From positions 1 through 49,284 of the forward strand of contig BDEJ01000052.1 in assembly GCA_001653155.1 (NCBI GenBank): a DNA stretch of 49,284 nucleotides. The letters are read 5' to 3'. Source of the DNA: Porphyromonadaceae bacterium H1. Its GTDB lineage: Bacteria > Bacteroidota > Bacteroidia > Bacteroidales > Paludibacteraceae. A program made the translations under genes and the position numbers. The first letter of the stretch is position 1, and each line of letters opens with the position of its first letter. The notes under the pieces were generated by a model. The model had not been told where the DNA came from and did no database searches. It saw only the letters and a list, made by a program, of their open reading frames with translations. This document shows positions 43,122 through 49,284 of the stretch, in pieces.

Positions 43122-44450
43122 ATGATGAATTGGGAACAACTCTTGTCGGCCAAACGCTTTGGCCTGGAGACTTATCACGGGGCTAAGTCCGATGATAGAA
43201 CCGAATTTCAACGTGATTACGACCGCCTGATTTTTTCGGCGCCTTTCCGGCGCTTGCAGAACAAAACGCAAGTTTTCCCGCTTCCCGGCAGTGTCTTTGT
43301 TCATAACCGCCTGACGCATAGTTTGGAAGTCGCTTGCGTTGGTCGCTCTTTGGGGATGAATGCAGCGCATCGGATGCAAGAGAAGTCTCGTAAGGACCTT
43401 TTCTTCCCGAACGATGTCGGAGCCATTGTGGCTGCGGCTTGTTTGGCTCATGATATGGGAAATCCGCCTTTTGGGCATTCCGGAGAGAAAGCCATTGCCA
43501 GCTATTTTTCCGAGGGACAAGGCCTTTCTCTAAAAAACGAAATGAGCCGCGAAGAATGGATGGATTTAGTTTGTTTCGAAGGGAATGCAAACGCCTTTCG
43601 CCTCTTAACGCATCAATTCAGAGGGCGGCGCCCGGGAGGTTTTGTGTTGACCTATGCCACCCTTGCCTCCATCGTGAAGTATCCTTATGCTTCGGTTTTT
43701 TCGGATGAAAAGAAGCAAAAGTTCGGATTCTTTACATCGGAGAAAGAGAGCTTTGAGCGAATTGCGACAGAGCTGGGTATTGTTCCTAATCCGAAACAAC
43801 CGGAGCGTTATACGAGGCATCCGTTGGTGTTTTTGGTCGAAGCAGCCGATGATATCTGCTACCAGATAATGGATATCGAAGATGCCCATAAACTGAAAAT
43901 CCTTTCGACGGAAGAGACGAAAGAGCTCTTTTTAGCATTTTTTACCGAGAAGCGGAAGAGGCGGATATACGAGACTTGGCGCATGGTGAGCGATGCGAAT
44001 GAGCAGATTGCTTATCTCCGCTCTGCCGTTATCGGCACTTTAATTGATGCATGCACGGATGTTTTTGTACAAAACGAAGCGGCAATTCTCGAAGGCTCTT
44101 TTGAGGAGGCTCTCGTAAAAAAGATAAGCGACCATGCTGCTGCGGCCTACCGGAACTGCTCTTCTTGTGCTGTCGATAAAATCTATCGCTCCTCCGAAGT
44201 GCTGGATGTGGAGCTGTCCGGTTATAAAATTATTCTTACTTTGCTTGAACATTTCGTTGGGGCTGTTTTGCAGCCTCATAAAGCTTATTCGAAACAATTG
44301 CTGATGCGCATCCCGGAGCAATACGAAACCGACAGCAAGAGTATTTATGGACGCATACAGGCTGTTCTGGACTATATATCAGGGATGACGGATGTTTATG
44401 CCTTGGATTTGTATCGGAAAATAACCGGTATAAGCATTCCGCGCTTATGA
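43122..44450 (+). CDS. dgt: Deoxyguanosinetriphosphate triphosphohydrolase (dGTPase)
   Basis: The 442-aa HD-domain enzyme releases tripolyphosphate from dGTP or other dNTPs, lowering the nucleotide pool. Metal-binding residues are visible: NRLTHSLEVACVGRSLG (first His), AAACLAHDMGNPPFGHSGEKAI (HD pair) and LVEAADDICYQIMDIEDAH (final Asp). The N-terminal RTEFQRDYDRLIFSAPFRRLQNKTQV block is typical of dGTPases. Length fits the Bacteroidota form. It is probably co-transcribed with the YgjP-like gene and followed by a tRNA gene with its own promoter. Confidence 0.94.
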   Translation: MMNWEQLLSAKRFGLETYHGAKSDDRTEFQRDYDRLIFSAPFRRLQNKTQVFPLPGSVFVHNRLTHSLEVACVGRSLGMNAAHRMQEKSRKDLFFPNDVGAIVAAACLAHDMGNPPFGHSGEKAIASYFSEGQGLSLKNEMSREEWMDLVCFEGNANAFRLLTHQFRGRRPGGFVLTYATLASIVKYPYASVFSDEKKQKFGFFTSEKESFERIATELGIVPNPKQPERYTRHPLVFLVEAADDICYQIMDIEDAHKLKILSTEETKELFLAFFTEKRKRRIYETWRMVSDANEQIAYLRSAVIGTLIDACTDVFVQNEAAILEGSFEEALVKKISDHAAAAYRNCSSCAVDKIYRSSEVLDVELSGYKIILTLLEHFVGAVLQPHKAYSKQLLMRIPEQYETDSKSIYGRIQAVLDYISGMTDVYALDLYRKITGISIPRL

Positions 44451-44466
44451 TTTTTTGCCGATAAAT

Positions 44467-44497
44467 TTTCGGAATATGAAAAAATGTATTACCTTTG
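44467..44497 (+). promoter_or_regulatory. tRNA-Met promoter
   Basis: TTTC (44467-44470, one mismatch to TTTG) and TACCTTTG (44490-44497, full match to TAnnTTTG) are 19 bases apart. The predicted start is near 44504, nine bases before the tRNA. Confidence 0.6.
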
Positions 44498-44512
44498 CAG
44501 TCGGAAATAAAT

Positions 44513-44584
44513 CGCGGAGTGGAGCAGTGGTAGCTCGCCAGGCTCATAACCTGGAGGTCGTTCGTTCGAATCGGGCCTCCGCAA
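44513..44584 (+). tRNA. tRNA-Met (CAU), probably initiator
   Basis: A 72-base cloverleaf. The acceptor arms CGCGGAG / CTCCGCA pair except for C1-A72; the D stem is GAGC/GCTC, the anticodon stem CCAGG/CCTGG with loop CTCATAA (anticodon CAT), and the T arm GTTCG-TTCGAAT-CGGGC. The C1-A72 mismatch is an initiator feature. However, the anticodon stem has only two G-C pairs next to the loop plus A-U, not the usual three. CCA is not encoded. The gene marks the left edge of the AT-rich RHS region. Confidence 0.93.
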
Positions 44585-44591
44585 CTAAGCC

Positions 44592-44628
44592 AAAAACCCG
44601 ACTGTACAAGGTCGGGTTTTCTTTTTCT
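44592..44628 (+). terminator. Intrinsic terminator after tRNA-Met
   Basis: AAAACCCGAC pairs perfectly with GTCGGGTTTT around TGTACAAG, followed by CTTTTTC. This is a clear tRNA terminator, starting 8 bases past the tRNA 3' end. Confidence 0.88.
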
Positions 44629-44664
44629 CCCAGGCTTTCTCAGGCATAGATTTAATCTGTCTGT

Positions 44665-44905
44665 TTAATCCCTGACTCTTTTATTCCCGAAGTCTACAAT
44701 CGGAGAAGGCTCTATGGTTTCAACAAAGTTTTTTGCGTACTCCTCAACCGCTTCAAGCGCCTCCGGCCTGTACCGGAGAATATCAAAGTAAAGGGTTTGC
44801 GATATGTCATTTTCGTCAAATTGTTTGTCCTTAAAGCCTTCGGTAATACATACACCAAGGAAATGCTCTTTTAGAAGCTCCCTTTGTACTGTGATCTTTT
44901 TTAAT
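44665..44905 (-). pseudogene. 3' remnant of an unrecognised gene
   Basis: An open minus-strand frame with no start reads KKITVQRELLKEHFLGVCIT, then EGFKDKQFDENDISQTLYFD, then ILRYRPEALEAVEEYAKNFV, ending VDFGNKRVRD and TAA at 44665-44667. An in-frame TGA lies just upstream of the first codons. The acidic, helical composition could suit a cytoplasmic immunity-type protein, but I recognise no family. It is probably the far end of the decaying RHS array. Confidence 0.45.
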
Positions 44906-45085
44906 CAGCTGCCGTGTATCGTCCCTAATAACTTGATATAGGTAAAATCGATAATAATAAAAACAAAATCGTTTATATTGCAAGAGTGAATATCCTAATA
45001 AGCTGTGACGCTATGCATGAAAGCCGGAAACCTATTCATAATGAATGCAATATGTCGCCTGTCAACACTGCCTTTTACTCGCTTC
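44906..45085. other. AT-rich intergenic DNA, no gene recognised
   Basis: There is no convincing frame or hairpin. A plus-strand frame at 45005-45226 runs antisense to the TPR lipoprotein gene and is rejected. Confidence 0.4.
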
Positions 45086-45739
45086 TTAGTTTTCATCGTA
45101 TTGGTAATCAGTGTGCTTCATGTTGATCAGTTCCTCTCGTGTTTTTTTAATGATATTAGTTTCTATAAACTCCTTAAAAACCCTATTTTCCTCTTTAGCA
45201 TCGTGACAATAGTTTTGAATGAATGAATATAAAATACTGTCGGCCTCAAAATCCCTTCCCAGCATTTTTAAGTTTAAAGTATAATTTGTTAGCATAGATG
45301 GGTATGATAAGGAATCAGTGTTACTATCAAAAATGGATTTATACAATAAGTCTGCTTCTTTATACTTGACCATTGCTTCTGTCGTATCTTTCTTATTTTG
45401 CTCGTAAAAAACACCAAGCATCGTTTTTATGTAAGGATTTTTAGGGCTGATTTCTTCTATTGCTTTTAATGTGGCAAAAGCGTCGTCCATCAACCCTAAT
45501 TGACGTTGAAATATCAACTTATTCCAATAAGCCAGATAATAATCGGGCTTTATATCAATGGCTTCATTCAACAATTCGATTGCATGCATAATTTTTATTG
45601 TATCGCCGAATGATGCTATTTTAACCGCACTATCGTTTAATTGTCGTGCGTTCTTATGATAATTATGTTCTCGCGCTTTTGAACTGCAGCCGAAAAACAG
45701 CAAAAAAGAGATAATAAATGGACAAATGATTGATTTCAT
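45086..45739 (-). CDS. TPR-repeat lipoprotein, possible immunity protein
   Basis: The 217-aa lipoprotein (signal ending LLFFGC-SSKA) has tetratricopeptide-like helices at about 35-160 (HAIELLNEAIDIKPDYYLAYWNKL, DDAFATLKAIEEISPKNPYIKTMLGVFYEQ, AMVKYKEADLLYKSI). It starts 20 bases after the stop of a headless RHS-like C-terminal remnant. That is the same toxin-then-lipoprotein order seen twice further along the array, so it may be the surviving immunity protein of a lost toxin. General TPR scaffolding is the alternative. The gene is AT-rich. Confidence 0.7.
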   Translation of the reverse strand: MKSIICPFIISFLLFFGCSSKAREHNYHKNARQLNDSAVKIASFGDTIKIMHAIELLNEAIDIKPDYYLAYWNKLIFQRQLGLMDDAFATLKAIEEISPKNPYIKTMLGVFYEQNKKDTTEAMVKYKEADLLYKSIFDSNTDSLSYPSMLTNYTLNLKMLGRDFEADSILYSFIQNYCHDAKEENRVFKEFIETNIIKKTREELINMKHTDYQYDEN

Positions 45740-45759
45740 TCCTGTAAATTTTAAATTAC

Positions 45760-45951
45760 TTAACGAATGATGATTTTTTGATTAATGTTTATTGGCATCT
45801 GGGTAATTGGATGATAGACAGGTACCGCAACCCCACCGGGCATATAAACAGTCCATCCTCCTCGAAAATTAAGAGATATATTAACTAAATTCTTCCGACT
45901 ATCACATCGTTTATTTATTGAACATGTCCGATTGGCGGGGTAACTCCTGAC
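45760..45951 (-). pseudogene. Headless RHS-type C-terminal remnant
   Basis: A 63-codon open frame without a start is bounded upstream by an in-frame TGA (45952-45954). Its end reads NLVNISLNFRGGWTVYMPGG, then VAVPVYHPITQMPININQKI, then IIR and TAA at 45760-45762. The position before a lipoprotein gene suggests the last strand-rich part of a third RHS effector C-terminus. The family is not recognised. Confidence 0.4.
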
Positions 45952-45968
45952 TCAGGGCATTATCGCAA

Positions 45969-46376
45969 TCACATATATTGGTAATATAAAATTGCCTTAT
46001 TATACTCGGTGTCAACAACAAATAGTTTAAAATCTCTTTCGTCACTCATTTCCTTTTCAAATAAATAGTAGCCATTATCAAACAAAAAACGATCTGGTAT
46101 TATATTCTTTTCTGAAATGGGTAGCTTCTTAAATCCTAAAGACTGAAAATAATTAAGTTTTTTTTGAGTTAATTCGTTGAATCTAAAAACGATTAAAACA
46201 TATCCGTCTCCGTTAGGACACCATTCTTCCTCAAAGGTTTCAATTTCATAATTAAACTCTTTTAGAGTAATATTGAATTGTTGTTTTAATATTTTTTCAG
46301 GTGTCCTTTTTGAACAAGCACTATGCATAAGAAATATAAATAGCACTATTACACCTAATTTTATCATTTTCTCCAT
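45969..46376 (-). CDS. Lipoprotein, probable immunity protein of the RHS C-terminus at 46364
   Basis: The 135-aa lipoprotein (signal ending FLMHSAC-SKRT) has a mature domain of about 115 residues. An N-terminal helix (EKILKQQFNI) is followed by alternating strands (EIETFEEEWCPNGDGYVLIVFRF, DRFLFDNGYYLFEKEMSD, FKLFVVDTEYNKAILYYQY). I recognise no named family. Its start overlaps the stop of the upstream RHS gene by 13 bases, the tight coupling typical of toxin-immunity pairs. The lipobox puts it in the envelope, where an inhibitor of a periplasm-acting toxin would be needed. The two cysteines besides the lipid Cys are not paired in an obvious motif. Confidence 0.72.
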   Translation of the reverse strand: MEKMIKLGVIVLFIFLMHSACSKRTPEKILKQQFNITLKEFNYEIETFEEEWCPNGDGYVLIVFRFNELTQKKLNYFQSLGFKKLPISEKNIIPDRFLFDNGYYLFEKEMSDERDFKLFVVDTEYNKAILYYQYM

Positions 46377-47434
46377 AATTTATTGTAATAAATATCAAAC
46401 GCTGTTCCATCAGAGTACGCATTATAGGCTCTCGTAATGATCTCATTTGTAGTGCTTCGTGTTCCCCAAGGTTTTGGATCAAAATCATATCTATCGTAAA
46501 AGTACTGATAAATGTTTCCATCGTTGGTTGTTTTATATATAACTGTAGCTCTACCAAAAGAAAGCTTTAAATCGTTGTCTGCATTATAAAAATTTATTGA
46601 TGCAGAATAATATCCATCGCCTATGTCCGTTGCATTAGCAAAATCTATCTCTCCTTTTTTTAATAAATATTTGAATTCATTCTTACTTATCTTAAAATCA
46701 GCTCCTGTACCTCCTTCGTAATGCTTTCTCAATCTATGGAAAAATTTATATTGCTCTATCCCTTGTTGTACGTGATTCAACCCTGCATTCATCAGACCGA
46801 TAGCAGCCCCTTGCCAAAAATTCCCTCCTGTAGCCCACGAGCCAACACCGCCTGCTAAGCCAGAAAAAGCATAAGTACCTATTGAGGATTTAGCAAACGA
46901 ACCGCCATACATCATAAACGCCGAACCAGCCAAGGAACTTAATGCTCCTGAAGCAAAACCCTGCATAAAATCCCCGCCTGTAAATTGGGAAATCATTCCA
47001 TTGGCAAAACCATGAGTATAAGCCCTTGCAATTTCACCCCCAATACCCATACTTCCAACAGCTCCAAACACTTGACCAATACCAGCGGTTACAACTCCTG
47101 ATAATGCCCCTATTCCTACTGATTTGCCAAATTGCCCCCAGCTCCAATTGCTAAATCCGCCATCGCTAAATGCAACACTTGCTGTATATCCGGCACCACT
47201 AATTACTGCACCCCATAAGGCAGCATCAATAAAAACACCAACTCCAGGTAGTAACGCTGTAAAGATAAACTCCCCACTCGGATCCGTATACTTAAACGGA
47301 TTCCCGTAAGCATACGCATACCGGTTATAATTCAGCCAATTGTCCGGAGCCTGCACGTATGGGTCGGGTGGGAAGAATTGTGCGGTCAGCGGGTCGTACA
47401 CCCGGCCGCATTGCTTTGCGCTTACCGGGAACAA
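46364..47434 (-). CDS. Orphan RHS-repeat C-terminus with colicin-M-like toxin end
   Basis: A 356-aa product from TTG 47432-47434; the frame opens only nine codons further upstream, so no full RHS barrel is attached. Residues 1-55 are RHS core (CGRVYDPLTAQFFPPDPYVQ, NYNRYAYAYGNPFKYTDPSGE). A Gly/Ala-rich hydrophobic region follows (about 56-220), then the presumed toxin (about 230-356). The end reads SFGRATVIYKTT, IYQYFYDRYDFDPKPWGTRS, EIITRAYNAYSDGTAFDIYY. D-x-YDF followed by Arg and a TR...G...I pattern resembles the catalytic end of colicin M, which cleaves lipid II. The colicin M His before that Arg is Thr here, so the link is tentative. GC content falls sharply just after PSGE, marking the module joint. 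Confidence 0.72.
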   Translation of the reverse strand: MFPVSAKQCGRVYDPLTAQFFPPDPYVQAPDNWLNYNRYAYAYGNPFKYTDPSGEFIFTALLPGVGVFIDAALWGAVISGAGYTASVAFSDGGFSNWSWGQFGKSVGIGALSGVVTAGIGQVFGAVGSMGIGGEIARAYTHGFANGMISQFTGGDFMQGFASGALSSLAGSAFMMYGGSFAKSSIGTYAFSGLAGGVGSWATGGNFWQGAAIGLMNAGLNHVQQGIEQYKFFHRLRKHYEGGTGADFKISKNEFKYLLKKGEIDFANATDIGDGYYSASINFYNADNDLKLSFGRATVIYKTTNDGNIYQYFYDRYDFDPKPWGTRSTTNEIITRAYNAYSDGTAFDIYYNKLWRK

Positions 47435-47462
47435 TGTCGCTACACCGTTCGGAAAAGCATAT

Positions 47463-47635
47463 CAGCGCTGCTAAGATAGTAAATTTTCCTTTAATAGCTC
47501 CTTCCTTTTTGTGTTCAAAAACCTTGGAGATAATATTGATCTGAAGCGCTTTGACGAAGAACATCCGCTTATAAGCTCTGTAAAGCTTATTGCGGCTCTA
47601 TAAAAAGAAAGCCCGGACTTGCCGGCTTTTGTCAC
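47463..47635. other. Junction between two RHS modules, with a minus-strand hairpin
   Basis: AT-rich DNA with no gene. Near 47608-47632 the minus strand reads AAAGCCGGCAAGTCCGGGCTTT followed by CTTTTT, a plausible terminator for the gene at 47636. Sequence around 47470-47580 gives a biased frame on the minus strand that continues into the RHS stub in another frame; this is probably a recombination scar. Confidence 0.45.
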
Positions 47636-48358
47636 TTAAAGGGTCTTTAAAAAACCATTTCTATCATAAATAAATTTTACCTCTATCTTTCCATCTTCCC
47701 GTTGTAATTCATTCTCTAAAATTGCATCTGAAAAAATTACATCTGAACTAAGCACCGTATCTTTCTGTAGAAAAACAACATTCTCGGATAATTCGGTATA
47801 AATATAGTTAGAATGTCCATTAACGCATATGTAATTGCTTATTCTGGTAATTGATGTAAGCTTATTAGCTCTTACATTAACTAAAAACACTGTTTTGATT
47901 ACATTGTAATCATCATTATTGCTGTTTGAAACCAGTATTAAAAAGCTATTGAAGTTCTTTGATAACCTTAGTTGCCCTAAATAAAAAAGTTCTAATTCAT
48001 TCTTCCTTTTCTCAATGAATTTTTCATGCTTGGCCGAATAAGGATTTATATCCAATTCTTTATAAATGCTCCATCCGTTAATCACGTCCAAACCACATAG
48101 AAGATTAAATAGTTCTCCGGTTATTCTCTCAGCTTGCGCCTGCAACAAACCTTCTTTCGTAACCAATAGACTATCAGTACGATATATGTCCCTTTTAAGC
48201 AACAAGTATTCATCAGGGAACTTTATTCCGTTCTGATAATAATTTTCAAATAATAGAATATCACTACCTGTGAAAGAGTTATCGCCGGGAGCAGATGTCC
48301 CAAGAAGCAAAGCGAATAAAATCATTAATGCTATTTTTTCTGTGATTTTTTTTACCAT
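47636..48358 (-). CDS. Exported protein, probable immunity protein of the RHS effector at 48352
   Basis: The 240-aa protein has a Sec signal peptide (EKIALMILFALLLGTSAPG, cleavage uncertain, no lipobox). The mature protein is mixed helix and strand (LLFENYYQNGIKFPDEYLLL, ELFYLGQLRLSKNFNSFLIL, IRTNYICVNGHSNYIYTELS-type strands), ending KIEVKFIYDRNGFLKTL. No family recognised. It overlaps the upstream RHS gene by 7 bases, so it is translationally coupled and is the expected immunity gene. Export fits protection against a toxin acting outside the cytoplasm. AT-rich like the rest of the array. Confidence 0.7.
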   Translation of the reverse strand: MVKKITEKIALMILFALLLGTSAPGDNSFTGSDILLFENYYQNGIKFPDEYLLLKRDIYRTDSLLVTKEGLLQAQAERITGELFNLLCGLDVINGWSIYKELDINPYSAKHEKFIEKRKNELELFYLGQLRLSKNFNSFLILVSNSNNDDYNVIKTVFLVNVRANKLTSITRISNYICVNGHSNYIYTELSENVVFLQKDTVLSSDVIFSDAILENELQREDGKIEVKFIYDRNGFLKTL

Positions 48359-49284
48359 GGTCTGATATTTAATATAAAGAATCCAAGTTTACTATAATCG
48401 TAAACAGAACTATAGTAAGGTTTATATGAAGCATACTTCCGAGCAAAATAAGCCACCTCATTAAGTCCCCATGCCTTAGCTTGGTAGGCTTCCCATTTAT
48501 GAATTGAAGCATGTTGACTTTTAGTGTTCATGAGTCCTGCGCTAAAGTATCCGGCATGTAGATACTCATGCCCCATCGTTAAATACAACATCTCTTTTGA
48601 AGTAAATGCTGCTTTATACAGATAGACATTTGAACCTTTTCCCGTTCCTAGGTATAAAGTAGTTCCTCGTACAGCTTCTCCTTTTACATTCAAAACAACA
48701 TCGCCTTTGGTCAAATATCCTTTCGGCAATGAACCATCTGAATATAATTTATTTACTCCTGTGACGTTTCTCCCAAAATTTTCGTCAGAAAAGGATTGTG
48801 CATATTTATTTGTATAATCCATGCCTTCTCCTACTTCAATTTTATCTCCAGATATGGGGGTTGCCAAAGCATCAAAGGTAGCTCCTTTTCCTGACCAAAA
48901 ATTTCCACCATGTTTAATTGCAGTAATCCCTCCTGAAATCCCTCCAATTAATCCTCCTGTAATTGCTCCAAGACCTCCTCCTATAAATCCTTGCTTAAGA
49001 CCTTGTCCGAAAGAAGCCCCTTTTGACCAAGCATTTCCAGCTCCACCAACAAAGCCCCCCGTAAAACCTGCAGCTATTCCAGTCATAGTCCCTCCTGCAA
49101 ATCCAACTGTTCCTACAATACCAGCGACAGCCTGCCCGGTAAGACCTCCAGCAACTCCTGCTAACGCTCCCACTCCAAAATACGCAAGGCCTTTCCAAGT
49201 AAACTCTGCTCCATTAACGAGCCAGTTAATTGTTCCTCCAATTACAGCTCCTATAACTAAATGTACCCACTCCCCATTCTCATC
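48352..49284 (-). CDS. RHS-repeat effector C-terminus with HExxH metalloprotease-like toxin domain (partial)
   Basis: The gene continues beyond the window. The visible 310 codons start with DENGEWVHLVIGAVIGG, the conserved junction after the RHS core. A long Gly/Ala-rich hydrophobic stretch follows (GALAGVAGGLTGQAVAGIVG and similar GG-repeats), ending near HGGNFWSGKGATFDAL. The presumed toxin (last about 170 residues) has a beta-rich part (YLTKGDVVLNVKGEAVRGTT, YLGTGKGSNVYLYKAAFTS). Then comes MLYLTMGHEYLHAGYFSAGL, an HExxH zinc motif in a helix, and KWEAYQAKAWGLNEVAYF, where the Glu could be the third ligand as in gluzincins. This suggests a zinc-protease or hydrolase effector. A chance HExxH cannot be excluded. 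A GTG at 49171-49173 lies in frame but is not the true start. Confidence 0.78.
   Translation of the reverse strand, partial: DENGEWVHLVIGAVIGGTINWLVNGAEFTWKGLAYFGVGALAGVAGGLTGQAVAGIVGTVGFAGGTMTGIAAGFTGGFVGGAGNAWSKGASFGQGLKQGFIGGGLGAITGGLIGGISGGITAIKHGGNFWSGKGATFDALATPISGDKIEVGEGMDYTNKYAQSFSDENFGRNVTGVNKLYSDGSLPKGYLTKGDVVLNVKGEAVRGTTLYLGTGKGSNVYLYKAAFTSKEMLYLTMGHEYLHAGYFSAGLMNTKSQHASIHKWEAYQAKAWGLNEVAYFARKYASYKPYYSSVYDYSKLGFFILNIRPW

Noticed and set aside
45005-45226. 73-codon plus-strand frame
   Set aside because: It is antisense to the 3' end of the TPR lipoprotein gene and hydrophobic by chance.
49171-49173. GTG as the start of the last RHS gene
   Set aside because: The frame continues open to the window edge and the upstream codons DENGEWVHLVIG are typical RHS junction sequence, so the true start lies outside.
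1-49284. CRISPR array, rRNA genes, known riboswitches
   Set aside because: I saw no regularly spaced identical repeats, no rRNA sequence, and no recognisable riboswitch core in the intergenic regions.

Overview
This is a chromosomal segment of a Bacteroidales bacterium (phylum Bacteroidota). Evidence for this is a SusC/SusD pair, many lipoproteins with Bacteroidota-style lipoboxes, TAnnTTTG-type -7 boxes, a decayed HU-related DNA-binding gene, and C-terminal sorting tails of the type IX secretion system (T9SS). The T9SS tails point to the Tannerellaceae/Porphyromonadaceae/Dysgonomonadaceae side of the order rather than to most Bacteroides; I cannot name a species. Coding GC is moderate, but it drops sharply in the last 4.6 kb and in one gene near 28 kb.

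Layout. (1) 1-7.2 kb: a cluster of palindromes, clpB, a lipoprotein S41 peptidase, a small exported protein and a biotin-enzyme carboxyltransferase subunit whose biotinyl-like tail lacks the usual lysine. (2) 7.2-19.3 kb, minus strand: a polysaccharide utilization locus (PUL) transcribed SusC - SusD - GH43 - FG-GAP/T9SS protein - hairpin - GH43 - GH2 - exported aldose epimerase. The enzyme set suits an arabinose-, xylose- or galactose-containing plant polysaccharide. (3) 19.6-22 kb: argR - GNAT acyltransferase - argG, with a good promoter and a palindrome at the probable start site. (4) 22.2-24.2 kb: an outer-membrane beta-barrel candidate followed by a purine permease. (5) 24.2-28.8 kb: a scarred region. 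Two near-identical fragments of an IS982-like transposase in direct orientation flank a heparinase-like lyase and an AT-rich membrane protein, next to a frameshifted HU-related pseudogene. (6) 28.8-37 kb, minus strand: beta-helix protein, frameshifted small gene, MATE exporter, acyltransferase, Wzc-like and Wza-like polysaccharide export proteins. (7) 37-44.5 kb: M20 dipeptidase, small HTH protein, galK, galM, DUF2007 protein, LolD-like ATPase, YgjP-like metallopeptidase, dGTPase, tRNA-Met(CAU).

(8) 44.6-49.3 kb, immediately after the tRNA: an AT-rich array of RHS polymorphic-toxin C-terminal modules on the minus strand. The first RHS protein runs off the window and carries an HExxH zinc-protease-like motif. 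Its 3' end overlaps a signal-peptide protein that is probably its immunity protein. Next comes an orphan RHS C-terminus with a stub of RHS core and a C-terminal region that resembles the catalytic end of colicin M (D-x-YDF plus a downstream Arg), overlapping a lipoprotein that is probably its immunity protein. A third, headless RHS-like remnant precedes a TPR lipoprotein. All three presumed immunity proteins carry export signals, which fits toxins acting in the periplasm. I consider this array the most interesting content of the window.
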